A stretch of 64,000 bases of DNA from Molanna angustata (GCA_963576475.1 OY754972.1:15986506-16050505), one strand, 5' to 3'. Counted from the stretch's first letter, positions 45,640 to 57,954 are shown. Translations and numbers: made by a program. Notes: generated from the sequence alone by a model not told the origin.

Positions 45640-46558
45640 ATGTCGAAAGTCAAGTTGAGCAGTATCAAAGCGGATTTCGCCCAGGAAGATCTACTATAGA
45701 CCAAATAATCACTCTCAGACAAACACTGGAAAAGACTCTAGAATAAAACATCCACACATATCATTTATTTATCGAAAGCTGCATATGACAGCATTAGCAG
45801 ATCACAATTATACGAGGCGATGAAATACCTGGGCATTCCTAATAAATTTATGACTAGACTCACTATGAACCAGTCGCTGTGTAAGGTCCGGATTCAAAAT
45901 GACACATCTGAGCCATTCGATACACCACGTGGCCTCCGTCAAGAAGATACGCTAGCTTGTTTACTTTCTAACATTGCCTTGGAGAGGTGTGTGAGAGAAT
46001 CTGGTATCCAAACAAATGGAACAATATTCTATAAATCAATTGAAGTACTGGGCTACGCTGATGATATTGATATAATCGGTAGATCGCAACTGGCGATGAA
46101 GGAGACATTTGTTGAGTCACAATCTACAAAACGTTGCTACGCCACGTACTAATTTATGGTTCTGAATGCTGGGTATTGAGTAAAAAATATGAATCGTCTC
46201 TATTTGTGTTCGAGAGAAAAATACTCAGAAGGATATTCGGACCTGTGCAGGTAAACGGAGCTTGAAGAATACGACGCAATGATGAGATATACAATATTTA
46301 TAATGAGCCCAACATTATAAAGGTGATAAAAATAGGGAGGCTGCGATGGGCAGGACGTGTGGAAAGAATGGCCACAAACCAAAGAAAGCCACAAGGTAGA
46401 CTAAACGTTGGTATACCCAAGCTCCGATGGCTGGATAGCGTGCAGCGATATGTGGAGGCTGTTGGTGTAAGGGACTGGAGGGGAGCATGTCAGGATAGAG
46501 GGAGATGGTGAGGAATGCTAGAGGAGGCCAAGGATGTAAAGCCATGGATGATGATGAG
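45640..46558 (+). pseudogene. RTE-like LINE RT and C-terminus, decayed
   Basis: VEQYQSGFRPGRSTIDQIIT, then after frameshifts KAAYDSISRSQLYEAMKYLG (motif A region), LRQEDTLACLLSNIALERCV (motif B; the usual Gly of RQGD is Glu), GYADDIDIIGR (motif C, both Asp present). A long gap in frame follows, then IKIGRLRWAGRVERMA, PKLRWLDSVQRYVEAVGVRD and a tail encoding MLEEAKDVKPW with ATGGATGATGATGAG. This is the most complete RTE copy in the window, although it has several stops. The endonuclease is absent. Confidence 0.82.
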
Positions 46559-46935
46559 AAGGGTGATGCGTATCTCATGGGTTGATAGAGTCTACAATGA
46601 AAGAGTAATAAATATAATGGAGAAAGAGAATTGTTGACTACTGTCAAAAAGACGCAAAGCCGAATACTTTGGCCTCATATTCCGTTGTAATAAATATGCC
46701 CTTCTTCAACTTATACTGGAGAGAAAAATAGGGGGAAAACAGAGTTTAAGAACATCGTGTCTTAAAAATCACAGGCAGTGGTTCGATATTCCGGATGCGG
46801 CATCACTCATTAGATTGGCGCAAGATCATGATAAGTTTGGCTTGATGGTCGCCAAACTCCATTTAGGAACGGCACAAGGAGAAGATAACTCCTTCCTAGA
46901 TTATTTTTCTAATTTATTTTTTGAGATTGTTAAAC
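46559..46935 (+). pseudogene. second RTE-like LINE C-terminus
   Basis: RMRISWVDRVYNERVINIME, then LLTTVKK, EYFGLIFRCNKYALLQLI (frame changes), LERKIGGKQSLRTSCLKNHR, QWFDIPDAASLIRLAQDHDK. Same subfamily as the fragment at 3.1 kb. It begins exactly at the ATGATGATGAG tail of the previous RTE copy, so one element inserted at the end of the other. Confidence 0.7.
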
Positions 46936-47992
46936 AAGAAAAAACAAACATGCGCATTACTAAAATCATATCAAAAAATAAAATAAAACAACAAAATTAA
47001 AATATATATAAAAAAATCAAGTAAAATTAATAATAGAGAAAAAAAATTAAATTGTTTTTTTTTATTTAATTCTCAAAACTTAAATTAAAAAAATTCTAGA
47101 AAAAACAGCAAAGCAAAAACAAGTTTAAATATAATTAGTAGTAAAATAAATACACAAAATACATAGACAAAAAATTAAATGTCAAGTACAGAGTAATTAT
47201 TTTTTTGTAGTATAGTATCATAAATTAAGTCAATTCTGTGCCGAAATCTAAAATATTTGAAAGATACTAAAACGAATAATTATGAATGAATTTCCCATTT
47301 CGTTAAAAACGTGTTGTAGCGCTTTTTTGCGGATTTTCCAATTGCCAAAACTCCTCATTCCTTCTCTTCGAAAAAAATCACATTAACACGTGAAAATACA
47401 AATATCTCTCTTGAAGTTTTGTGTACGTTTCATCAGATCTAGTAGTTAGTCATGTGATGATATGTATACTGGGTGTTTGACGTCTTCTGTCTTTCGTGGT
47501 AGGAGCGTTTCGCGGCTCCCGGACATGAAAGGGAACAAATCAGTGCTAAACGTTATTGTTGTTACATCCTCAGAAATAGACGGCGCACGTCAATGTGGAC
47601 TGACAATCAGCCAGGAGCCAGTAGCCCACACGAGGCATGTTGTTATGTATTATGCTGTTGTTTACGTCGAAACAAATCTCGTCTGTGTCATCATTAGCCC
47701 GTCTTCATTATCCCATCATTATTAGGGATACAACATCGTTCATAAAAACATCGATGTCGAATACTTCGATATTTTTTTAAATGTTGGTTTGATTTCAATC
47801 AGACATAAAATGAAACACATTATACATATAATATGTAATTTGGTAATTTACACTTACTTATTTCAGTAATAAAAGTATGGAAACATGTATGCATTTATTT
47901 TTTAAGAGAAAGATACTAGTTAATATTCACCCCCAGATGCCCAAAAAACGGTTCCTTTCTTCAGTTAATGTAAATCTTACTTATGTCTTATA
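46936..47992. other. no recognised gene
   Basis: AT-rich first half; an 87-codon frame at 47462-47725 is not recognised. Nothing else is supported. Confidence 0.35.
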
Positions 47993-48176
47993 TTACTTCT
48001 CGGGCAACTAAAAGGTTCTATGTCAAATATTAATTTAACACGCACCCAATAACATGTTGCCACATTCTAGAGACTTACGATTTTAGTCGTCTCACAGAAC
48101 CAGACTGAAGATACAATTAAAAAATGTGTCTCCACCGGGAATCGAAGCCGGGACCTTTGGATCAGTGGTCAGATAT
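47993..48176 (-). mobile_element. SINE family A, copy 8 (5' head truncated)
   Basis: Reverse copy with 3' end 'tacttctcgggcaactaaaa' and a minus-strand B-box GGCTTCGATTCC; it stops at 'tgaccactgatcc' before the A-box. Confidence 0.82.
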
Positions 48177-49996
48177 AAGAATTAACGCTCATTGTGTTCA
48201 TAAGTTGCCACTATTGGCACATATTTCATTGCTATTTAAAAAAAAGAGGAAGGACGGAAGGAAGGATTTTATACGGGAATAATGATTACATAACATCCCA
48301 AATTTCTATTGCATCTTCTTTGCGTGAGTAACTGGTGTTGAAACAAACATTATGGTATGGTAAAATATCGTACATTAGGAACAATACATCATAGTTTATT
48401 GGCTTTTTATTTCAATATTTATGAACAAAAATCGATGTATGATTCGCATCCCTAATCTTGACTGTCTCAAACCGCCAGTTAACTCGAACATTATTGTCTC
48501 CTTGTGTATCGAAAATTCTTTCACTTAGTCCGTGTAAAAAGCTTGCGTCAGCGAACTCGTGATATGAAAACTTTTGATTGTCATTACTTTCAAATGTCAC
48601 CCACATTGAGACCCAGACGTTCTGGTTTACGAAAATAGTTGTAGGTATACGTTCGTTCGAATTACTTAAATATTTTTACATATTCAATTATTAGTAAAAT
48701 TATTTAGAAACCTAATTATAACTCACTTACTCGACGTAAATATTCAATTTGTTCGGTCAGATGATCCATTACTTGATTTGTAAGTTTTGATTTCCTCTTA
48801 TCATTTTGGTATTTTTTTTACCTAAATAATTCCAAAGGAGTCAAATTGCAGTCTATAGTAAAATTTCATATGTCTTCATATTTTAAATCAAGTAAAATAG
48901 CAAATGTCATCCTAAATCATGCACGTGCGAGAATTAATAAACCATATTTAAAAACGATTCTACATTATTTCAACCACTCAATGAAAGTTCATGTTACTAT
49001 AATTCATATTTTTATAATGATTACAACGGACAAATACAAAAAAATGCTTTGCAGTTTGGCGGGAAAATGTGATTGTTATTATTTTTTATTAAATAAAAAT
49101 AATTTTAAAAAAAAAATGGTGGGTGACATGGTTCAAAATTGCATTTTGAATGTTTTCTTTAACTCTTAAAATAAATCGGGTTCTTGCAGAGCTGACTACT
49201 GTCTTCCAAGATTCTCCATTTTACCAACAAATCAGTCAATACTTTTATTTAGGTACTTAATATTTAAAATACGATTTGGTATGCGGTAGAGTTCTTGTTT
49301 CATTTCCTGCATTTTTTCGACGAATTTCCGCGACGCGCATATTATTCGTTACAAATTTAAAAAGAGAACGGTGAGAGATATGACTGACCGCTAAAACCAA
49401 TCAAAACATGGAACTCTCGTGTTTTGTTCAGGTTTTGTCATATCGTTGATAATCTCAGTTGTTGTTGTAAACATTGAACCATTAGAAGAACTGATGTCAT
49501 TACAACACATTGAATGGTCGTGTATAATCACTTCCCGGAGATCCTTGTGAGGTATCGTATCGTGTGCAATCACAGAATGTGAATACCTTTCCTAACTGAT
49601 CCGTGAAGGAAGTGACGCAAACTACTATTATTGTTTTTACTACCAATAATATGTCTGTTATTATATCACGTATTGCAATTGTTGAATACAACTCCGTTCA
49701 CTCTTGCCGACATTTTTATTGGCGAGGAATGTTGTACGAAGGAATTTCCGGTTTGAATGTGTCAATCGCCGCCGTATTTTTGACGCCCAATAAAGGTCTG
49801 GTAGGCGATGCTCGTTGCTAATTTTACTACTGTGACTTATCCTTCTTTATTTTTAGAAGCGATATTGTGCACTTTTTATATTTAAATAGAATCATCTTAT
49901 CAGATAATTTCGCTGGTGCTGGTGCGATTCTTTCCTATATAAGAAGTATATTTTTGAATCATTAGTACCTACATATTTTTATGTAAGTACATTGTA
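48177..49996. other. no recognised gene; one odd minus-strand frame at 48412-48606
   Basis: The minus-strand frame at 48606-48412 (64 codons: VTFESNDNQKFSYHEF, LSERIFDTQGDNNVRVNWRF) has a balanced composition, unlike the usual AT-driven chance frames. I do not recognise it. The rest has nothing supported. Confidence 0.3.
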
Positions 49997-50095
49997 ATCT
50001 TCTCCAATGGCTCTACAACCCATATCTATCCTTGACCTCCTGCATATTTCACACATTCTCTCAATGAACAATTTGCTCAATTTTCTAAACATTCA
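49997..50095 (-). repeat. dispersed repeat Z, copy 1
   Basis: 'atggctctacaacccatatc' followed by 'cttgacctcctgcat' resembles 58.95-58.99 kb ('atggttctacagctcatacc', 'cttgacctccatcg'). Probably a LINE tail read on the minus strand. Confidence 0.4.
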
Positions 50096-50101
50096 TCACT
50101 A

Positions 50102-50279
50102 TACCCTATTCTGATTCGTCTAAATTTATCCGTCTGAATTTTATTACATGAGAAATGTCAAAAAGACTGCATCTATACGGGACTCATAACGACACATCGC
50201 GCGGATAAAATCCTTTTATGCGTGGTCTCTTATTGATTTAGACGTTTTCGTACTGTGAAACGAATCAGAATAGGACATA
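50102..50279. mobile_element. MITE M2, copy 2
   Basis: CCCTATTCTGATTCGTCTAA at the left and CGAATCAGAATAGGACATA at the right are inverted partners about 178 bp apart, flanked by TA. The interior matches the 43.36-kb copy. Confidence 0.78.
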
Positions 50280-50481
50280 CTGAAATGTTTATATATCTTC
50301 GTAGATCTTATTTAGAGCCACGGTTATTGTGGCCTTCTATCTGACATTAGCTGCTGAATGAGAAATTAGAAATTCCAGAGTGTCCCTGGTCAACTCTCTG
50401 ATCCCCAGTTTTACAGTCACAGGTTTGAAGCAATTTCGCGACAATCTATGTATGTGAATATTATTTTCATCTGACGTTGAT

Positions 50482-50590
50482 TATCATTTTTTGCACTATT
50501 GTGCCGAGACAGTTTTCAGTCCCCATATGCGGATCGGGTGGAGGTGGGCGTAGCTATAGATCTTATTTAGATACTTGCAATTGAACAGTA
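50482..50590 (+). repeat. R1-like LINE 3' UTR fragment
   Basis: 'cagtccccatatgcggatcg' then 'ggtggaggtgggcgtagc' matches the minus-strand 3' UTR of the R1-like copy at 54.2-54.5 kb ('cagtccccatatgcggagtg', 'gtggtggtgggagtagc'). Confidence 0.55.
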
Positions 50591-51181
50591 AACTGTAAAA
50601 CGTCCTGGTAGATTTATACTCCACTTCCAAAGAAGGATGGCAAATTTTCGGCAGTAAATTAATGATCACAAGTAAGATGAATTCTTCCTTCATAAGACCA
50701 TCCGTTTGTTAAATCCGTTTCTATTTGTTATATTCATTGATTGTCTTACATTCATTTCTTTCGTGCTGTTATATATGTAATTATATGCTCTTGTATATCG
50801 AATGTCGACTCGTGTTTTTGTTCCTGTAAATTAATGTATGTACCTTATTAGAATATCGGTTCATTAAAAAATCATTGGTCATGGCGGTCGTTGGCCAATA
50901 TTTAATCGACTGAAAATATGTATGTAATTACGATAAACAATGTTCATAATACTTACTTACTTAGTCGTTGAATATATTTAAACACAATTTCAATCACAAA
51001 TGGTTCACGTGATATTTTAATGGACACATAGACCATATTTATTTGTATCAACAACTAAAACATTAATGTTGTGTGCTATCGTTTTATCACATTTATGACT
51101 TTTACGCGATACACTGTGTTTCCAGTTTACTACTTTATTTTTCTCGATTGAGGAAGTAAAGTTACTATTTTTATAGTGCAA
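50591..51181. other. no recognised gene
   Basis: Nothing supported. Confidence 0.35.
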
Positions 51182-51290
51182 ATTATTTATTTATCTCTTT
51201 TTACAATACAAACAAATATTTTGCACAACGGCTGGCTTGTTACCATTAGGCGATTTCTTACAACTAAATGGTTGAAATCCCCTTATAAAA
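51182..51290 (-). repeat. LINE-type 3' tail with ATCGCC hairpin
   Basis: Reads on the minus strand as AGTTGTAAGAAATCGCC-TAAT-GGTAAC, then 'aagccagccgttgtgcaaaa' and an AAAT tail. This is a diverged relative of the tails at 40.42 and 54.18 kb. Confidence 0.5.
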
Positions 51291-51989
51291 GTTGAAATTG
51301 AATACAAAACATGTTTTGTTATTTATGATTTAATTTAATACAAAACTCAAATTAATCTTTTGATTTTAGCTTTTTTGTTGTAAAATTCATAATTAATAAT
51401 GCAACGATTTTTTACTATTCCTTTTTATTAGACGATCGTATTTTCATATGTTTTTATTTTATCAGTTGGAACGAACTTTACATGGCGAAACTACCGCCGT
51501 ATTTAGAGGAGTAATAATAAATCGTAGTATCAATATTCTCTTTAGATTTTTACAAACCTTTACTTGACAAATCTTCCCCAAATCTTTAACAATCGTTGAA
51601 TTGTGATTTGTACGTCGGGCGTTAGCAGATGGAAATATAGTGGGTATACATTATATATTGTATTTTATTGTAGCAATATATTCACATAAAGTTAAGTCAC
51701 CAAACAATAGTGATGACCCACCCTTACGATCCTTTTACTCTCTCGACATATATATAAATTGAAATATCCTACAATTTGTTTGCCACCCCGTGAAACTAAA
51801 ACGGCCGACACTAGGTAAGACTGATCGCTTTTCCAAAATAATACTTCCTTTTTGTTGACTCACCACGATGGATCGCTGTGGCCTAGGGATGGATAAAATT
51901 TGACATGGTCTTTTGTCAACATGGTCTACATAGTTCAAAAAACAACCAACACTGTTAATAATTGGCCAATACCGACAGAGACAAATTAG
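51291..51989. other. no recognised gene
   Basis: A 105-codon minus-strand frame at 51735-52052 overlaps the RTE copy in another frame and is not convincing. Confidence 0.35.
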
Positions 51990-52470
51990 GAAAAAAATGA
52001 TCAAGACTCTTGTCTGGAGTGTACTGCTATATGGCTGTGAAACATGGACCATCAGCCAATGAGAAACGGAACGTCTGTCTGCGTTTGAGATGTGGTGCTA
52101 CAGACGCATGGCTAAAGTTCACTGGTCAGAACACATCAGCAACGACGAGGTACTAAGTAGGGTTTGAGAGACAAGGTAACTTATAATATGAAAAGAATTA
52201 CCCAACAGAGAACAACTTGGATAGGCCACAACATCCAGCACCCAGGCCTGCTTTTTACCATCGTCAAAGGAATGATTGATGGGGGCAACTGTAGAGGCCG
52301 CCCCAGAAACAACTATACAGTATAGTCCAGATAATCGGTGATGTGCGCTTTAGCAGTAACAAAGAAATGAAGAGACTAACGGTCGATAGAGATAAGTGGA
52401 AAGATCGAGTGTTTGGTGCAGACCAATCCTAGGATTGTGACCCAGAAGAAGAGAGAGATAGAGACACTCC
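51990..52470 (+). pseudogene. RTE-like LINE C-terminal region
   Basis: IKTLVWSVLLYGCETWTISQ, stop, ETERLSAFEMWCYRRMAKVH, WSEHISNDEVLSRV, stop, then MKRITQQRTTWIGHNIQHPG, LLFTIVKGMIDGGN, RGRPRNNY and KEMKRLTVDRDKW. Same subfamily as the minus-strand copy at 29.7-30.2 kb, with more stops. The RT core is missing. Confidence 0.8.
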
Positions 52471-52554
52471 TAATCTAAAGTTCTATCCAATTCCCTAAAT
52501 TGTGGGTTTTATTTTCTTTATCTGTATTCCCAAAAAGTTATCTAATTATATAAA

Positions 52555-52625
52555 TAATAATAATAAACGATTTCTATGACACCGTTTAATGAGTCAGTAT
52601 CATTCCAAGGGCGCTTATTTTTCGG
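52555..52625 (-). repeat. LINE 3' tail fragment
   Basis: 'acgatttctatgacaccgtt' then 'ccaagggcgctt' read in reverse resembles the tail of the LINE at 55.37-55.43 kb ('aagcgcccttgaggtgaggt', 'aaacggcgcaataaaaatc'). Confidence 0.4.
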
Positions 52626-53934
52626 TCTTATGTTGCTTTACAAAAAAAAATCTGTTTTCTATTCTCGTTAAAAATCAATATAATCAATAAGTTGAATTGC
52701 TATGTATTATCAGTAACTTGTGATTGCAAGGAGGTCCAAGATGATAATATGTATCTTCTTGTATGTAAGTCTTGCTTGTGGCAAATGATGTAGGCTGCAA
52801 CATATTGTAGTGGAAAGGCCTAATATGTATGTCCGAACACGTAAAGTAAAAAGTATCAGTATCGGGTCTAATAGAGAATGTACTTACCAGCGATAAGTCC
52901 GCCAAATCCACAATACAAAGCTTTAAATATTTTTTATTGCTGAATTTGCAGATCCAAGTGTTTCGCTGTTCCGCTTTATTTTTTCTCTCTTTATATCCGA
53001 TTTCTGTCTAGCATATAACCACTATATCTGACGCCTTCAATGGAACCGTTCTCTAATGAAACTATCTTCAGGTTCGTCGATCTACTCTCGGAACATCTGA
53101 AATTTGCTGGCTCAAATAATAACCCAACACTTGTTTCTGTCAGTGCTTGTGAAAGTATCATCTTTATAACCTCGATCCTTGCAACACAATTTTAGGAATA
53201 AACTTCTTGCATTCTTGCTGGCAACGTTTATAAATAAATTTCGTTATTAGTGAAGAATTGTGTTTAATAGAAAAATTTATTGTCTGATTAATATGAGACT
53301 TCCACCAAAAATATATCATTGTCTGGGAAAAAAATTGACCAAAATCACCCTGATTTGGTCAAACATTGTCTCTTCATTAAGTGCGTACGATAAGCGAATA
53401 TATTGCGCGACTGCTTAGTAATGACATTATTGAGTTAAAAGTTACAAAGTGTGCTTTCACCTTGACATATGAAGACTTTCATACTTTTTTTCAATACATA
53501 TGTACTCTTGTAACAAACTAACCTTCTCATAGGGATGTCGATTTTTTGTACACAATAATAATTATAACCGTTTTGGACCAGGAAGTTCATAGCAGTTATT
53601 TTTTTTTAATAATTGTAAAGTTTTTGTGTTTTCAAAGTGAAAATCTATTTTAAAAATAACGTTAAAATTATATCACAGAATTTTTTCAAAAATTCAATGT
53701 ATTATGACTGACCGTTTTTGCCTTGTTTACGTTTCATTTAGACCTTGATAATGTCAAGTCAGCGAAAACGCTAGGTCATAATAAATCGAATTTGTGTAAA
53801 TACTTTGTAAACTTTTATTCGTTAGTTTAATTTTTTTTTATAATTCTAACAAATGATTTTTTTCTATCGATACATTATCAATGAAATAATATAAAATTTT
53901 CAAAAAATGCATCGATTAGGGAATTCAATAAGAA
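52626..53934. other. no recognised gene
   Basis: About 1.3 kb of AT-rich sequence; nothing supported. Confidence 0.35.
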
Positions 53935-54075
53935 GGCATTATTGATAAACTTTTCGCAAGCGAAGTGATCACGTAAAACAGGCGATAACAGGTCGTAAGC
54001 CCTGTAGGTGCCTTGAGTTCCTGGTTCTTCTATAATATTCCAACTTGATATCTATTGCGATGTTAAAAAATTGTC
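53935..54075 (-). repeat. 540-bp repeat D, diverged fragment
   Basis: 'agtgatcacgtaaaacaggc', 'gataacaggtcgtaagccct' and 'gtaggtgccttgagttcc' match the D core in reverse. It is one of the older copies. Confidence 0.7.
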
Positions 54076-54159
54076 AAATAAAATATAATTTTTGTTGAAT
54101 ATTTTTATGTATTTTTTTCATTTTTATATATCTTTATGTGCAAAATATAAAATAAAACA

Positions 54160-55348
54160 TATTACACACTGGTGAGAATATTGCCAGTAGGCAATTTCTT
54201 CCAACCAAACAGATTATAAATAATATTCGCTACTCCCACCACCACCCACTCCGCATATGGGGACTGTCAACGGCCCCTTCGCAGAACGCTAGAATGAATG
54301 ACAAAAAAAACAATGCATGGCACGAAGAGTAGCTCATGGAGCCCTCTAGATTAGCAATCTCGGCACCATGGTGCAAAAAGAACAATCAACAAGTGCGAAT
54401 TGAGATTCACACTTGCGGACTGTCGGCGACTTCAGATCCATATATATAGGGCATCAGAGAAGTGAGCAAGATCTCTGGAAACAGAAAAGTCAGTGAGAAT
54501 CATCGGATAATAAGGCACCGTATCTATGGCAAAATCGTTTGAATGCTTTGTAATTGTTCTTCGAGATCACTAAGTCCGCATGTCCAATGGGACCTTGAAG
54601 AGGCCCACGGACAGCAACGAGGAGCTCCGATCTGTAAGAGGACACAATTGGGTGGGAACACTCCCAAAGGATGTGATCCGAAGTTTGGTCCGGACATTGA
54701 CAAAACTGACATGAGGAAGAGGGAGCAATGTTGAAGCGATGGAGATAGCTTTTAAAGTTACCGTGTCCTGTGAGAAATTGAGAAGTCCAAAAGTCTGGAA
54801 CAACCCAAGGAGATTTCAGTCGCGACCTCACGTCAGGAAAAAATAAAAAGGTAACTCTACCAACTAGACAGGTCGTCCAGCGGTTTTGCCAAATGTTTAG
54901 TAGAGTGTCGCTCACGTTTCTCTTAATTGAGCTTCGAGACATTCGACTTTCAGGGGGGTGAAAAGAAGTGTCACCGACGACAGAAGGACGGCCTCGCAAT
55001 AAATTGAAAATAGCACCTCTACGTTGAATTTCAAGATCAAGGGGGGTTAAGCCTGTCAAAATTGGCAGGGCTTCGGTGGGGCTTGTTCTGTAAGCTTTGG
55101 ATAGTGCAATGAGAGCGAATCTTTGGCCTGAAAGCAAGGTTCTTCGAATATGCTGAAACTCGCAGGCGTTAGACCAACAGCCTGCCGCATAGCAAGCGAT
55201 GCCAAGATAAACGGCTTTGTAGAAAAGGCGGGCGATAGGAAATTGCAGACCCCAGCTTGCTTTGGCGAGGTGTCCTATTTTAATGAAAGCAAACTTAGCC
55301 TTATCTACACATGATTTGGCATGATTTTTGAAACTCGGTCCCCTTTCA
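54160..55348 (-). mobile_element. R1-like LINE: C-terminal region and 3' UTR
   Basis: The minus-strand frame runs without a stop from about 55348 (DERGPSFKNHAKSCVDKAKF, then IGHLAKASWGLQFPIARLFY) through YLGIACYAAGCWSNACEFQH to ALLSDDSH and stop at 54490, about 285 codons. It holds RNVSDTLLNIWQNRWTT, VPDFWTSQFLTGHGNFKSYL and a CCHC knuckle CQFCQCPDQTSDHILWEC (C-x2-C-x7-H-x4-C). This is the thumb-to-zinc-knuckle part of an R1-clade protein; the catalytic RT is gone. The 3' UTR (54489-54160) ends with GGTTGGAAGAAATTGCC-TACT-GGCAAT (hairpin 54180-54195). Confidence 0.82.
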
Positions 55349-55361
55349 TCCTAATTTATTA

Positions 55362-55720
55362 TTTATAATAAATAAGGATGATTTTTATTGCGCCGTTTTT
55401 GTGATAACCTCACCTCAAGGGCGCTTTGAATATATTACAGGTTTTTGTAAGACTCGCGGAAGAAGTGAGTTTTTAAGTGTTTCCTGAATAGTGCTAAGTT
55501 GTCGATTTGCCTCAGTTCATGTGATAGTATATTCCACGAGGCTGGTCCAGCCACAGCAAAAGCACAATCACCGAAGGATGTAGTGTTGTCTCTATTTATT
55601 TCAGTCAACTTGCCAATCACAGATGTGGTGGCTGACCGAAGTGTTTGTTGTCGCTCGTTTACGGTGAGAGGGATGCAGAAGTCTGAAAGATACGTGGGTA
55701 AAGTATGACAAAATAGTGTA
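55362..55720 (-). pseudogene. LINE C-terminal fragment and 3' tail (Jockey/CR1-like)
   Basis: Minus strand: LPTYLSDFCIPLTVNERQQT, ATTSVIGKLTEINRDNTTSF, GDCAFAVAGPASWNILSHEL, LFRKHLKTHFFRESYKNL and stop at 55435. This is the closing domain of a Jockey/CR1-type LINE. The 3' UTR 'aagcgcccttgaggtgaggt' runs to an AATAAATAA-type end near 55362, directly upstream of the R1-like fragment. Same subfamily as the remnant at 1.46 kb. Confidence 0.78.
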
Positions 55721-56040
55721 TTAAACTAAGATATCAATTAAAGCAGAAAAAAATAAAATACTTCATAACAATAAAAGATAGGGAAATCGGGATCAGGTGT
55801 TTAGGGATAAACATTCCTTTTTTAATTTTTTCTTATGGTACTTATGTATATACCATTTTTGCTAGACCGTATCCATGAACACATAGATCTAGCACACACT
55901 GATTCGAATTCATAGTGTTATACTCCCTGGATTGTCCAACCACACAAGGTCAAATGATTTTAATACATGAAGAAGAAAAATTGTTATTTTCTGAAATAGA
56001 ATACATCAAACATATTTTTAATTCAAATAAATAATAAAAG
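55721..56040. other. no recognised gene
   Basis: Nothing supported. Confidence 0.35.
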
Positions 56041-56486
56041 GAGTGGATTGTGACTTGTTAGTGAGGAGTTTAGCCAACGCTAAACTCCTCACTAACACGC
56101 CATTCTATAAAGTATTCAAATTTTGTATGGAAAATATTCAGCATTTTCATGAAATGAGTTTGTTAAATTATTTTTTTATATAAATATTTTATTATGAAAA
56201 CTTGATAATTCTTCAATGCCATTTTATGGAAATGATTATGCCTTTTTACCAATTTCATGATAAAAATTTCAAATTTTATGTTTCCTGAGCTTGGGGTCAC
56301 TTTGAAATAATTGATAGTTAAAAAAAATAGAGAAGCACTATTCAGATATCCTTCAAAATCTAATGGGGTTTAGTGATGAAACTTTCAGAATTCAATCTCA
56401 GCCTGATACAAGTTGATAATCTGCAATAAAAAATTGCGAAATCACAATTCCCCACTAAATCTCCTTGAGCTAGCGAGGAGTAAACA
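56041..56486. mobile_element. MITE-like repeat M1, copy 3, with 18-bp palindrome at its end
   Basis: Full M1 landmarks and right end CTAGCGAGGAGTAAAC. The left end differs from other copies. GTTAGTGAGGAGTTTAGC (56057-56074) and its exact complement (56079-56096) flank CAAC, so the left TIR is present twice as a perfect hairpin. Its right end cuts into the MEFYQELS frame on the minus strand. Confidence 0.72.
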
Positions 56487-56540
56487 ATATTGTATTTCCA
56501 AGTTTAGTTTGTCGATCGACAATTCTTGATAGAACTCCAT
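56487..56540 (-). pseudogene. truncated ORF start MEFYQELSIDKL
   Basis: Minus strand ATG at 56540 reads MEFYQELSIDKLNLEIQY before the MITE sequence. Nearly identical at nucleotide level to 38019-38057. The product is unknown. Confidence 0.5.
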
Positions 56541-56552
56541 TGTATGTTGACA

Positions 56553-56638
56553 TGTTATAAAAATATAAAAATACTTGGTAATAAGTTGTATTGTATTTAA
56601 TAAATACAATACAACTATAACCAAGTATTTTTATAACA
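56553..56638. repeat. near-perfect palindrome upstream of MEFYQELS
   Basis: Arms 'acttggtaataagttgtatt' with 'gtattta', and the inverted partner 'taaatacaatacaac' with 'tataaccaagtatttttata', form a ~38-bp stem. It is broken by an 8-base insertion ('ataaaaat') and few mismatches; centre about 56599. It stands in the same place relative to the ORF start as the large palindrome at 37.6 kb. Confidence 0.75.
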
Positions 56639-57954
56639 TATCAAAATAATATTGTATTTCTGTCTGTACCTACTGGAATTTCGAAATCGACTTACTAACT
56701 TTCCGACCAGTAAGAGCTATAAAACTATCAAAATTTGCGATAAAACTGTTTCCAACTTGATCCATTGGTTATTTTCATAAAATTGAACAGTTTTGTATTT
56801 CTGAACCTGAATTGGCGTTATTTATATCGTTATTAGATCGATTTCAATTTTCTTTATATTTAATTGTTCTTCATTTCAACACGAAGAAGATTTATAAATG
56901 GGTGGCTTTAATTTTTTTTTGTTTTACTTATTTATCGAAATTTATTAGATATTCTTTATTCATTCATAGTTTCAATGAATGGGCGATAATAATTTATGGC
57001 CAGAATTGGTTGTGTTTTCTCTATTCTAACAATTATTTCTTATTATCCGGTTATCCTTGATCAATCCCAAGTTCAAAATGCATAAATTATCTGCCATTAT
57101 ATAACAGATTTAATTCATGCATACTTAACTATCGCAGACTGATTCATTCATTTGTTATTGTTTTCTTCATGACTAGACCTTGTGCAATAAATTATTGTTG
57201 TAAACAGAGATAATAATTTTGTATCACAAGTAAATAATTACTTTCAACAAGTAAAGTGTTTTGTTGGCTCTTAGCACACATACCTACTCGTGATTTTAAT
57301 AGGAAATCAGGAGCGTCTTCTAGAACATATCGATTACAGATATCACTCTAATCATCTCTTTCTAAGCTCTGCTCATTTCTGTGCATCTGTTCCTAAACTG
57401 TTCATATTTTTATTGATTACACTCTTTGAAGTGTCCAGGGCTAGCTTACTTCAAAATTTATTTTACAGACAGTTTCAAATTGAAAAAAAAATATCTCAAA
57501 GTGTTTGGAACGCGACAGCGCTCATTCTAGCTTCCTACCTCCCCGCGAGGTATGCACATGTCGCTGGTCTCTTAGGTGCTGACCCCATGCGACCAATTAC
57601 GTAACAATTTTTGGCGAAAGGTAAGTATTCATTTTTGTGTTTTTACGTATATATATTTATTTTTTATTACTAATGTTTGTGCATTATTGTAATGCATATT
57701 TAATTTATATATTCTTGTCTTTATTTCTGTAATTTATTCCTTTTTTTTGTTTTAAAACTTCAATATGAATCATTGCTGTATCGAATACTGATAAGAGTAG
57801 CACACATATAAGGCGGATTTTCTTGAAAAAAATAGTGGAGGAACTAGTGGAATATTACCAGAAAAGTCGCATTAACAGCGTGCTATCCCTTCTTCGACAA
57901 AAAAGTGGCTCCGTGAGGTTCACGATATACAGGAAGTTATGCATCAATTAAATT
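56639..57954. other. no recognised gene
   Basis: Short frames (57290-57604, up to 104 codons) are not recognised. Nothing else is supported. Confidence 0.3.

Noticed and set aside
54543..54803. Extra frames overlapping the R1-like region on both strands
   Set aside because: They are shadows of the minus-strand R1-like frame, which carries the recognisable motifs.
57290..57604. 104-codon frame as a host exon
   Set aside because: No recognisable domain, no clear splice signals and a composition like the neighbouring non-coding DNA.
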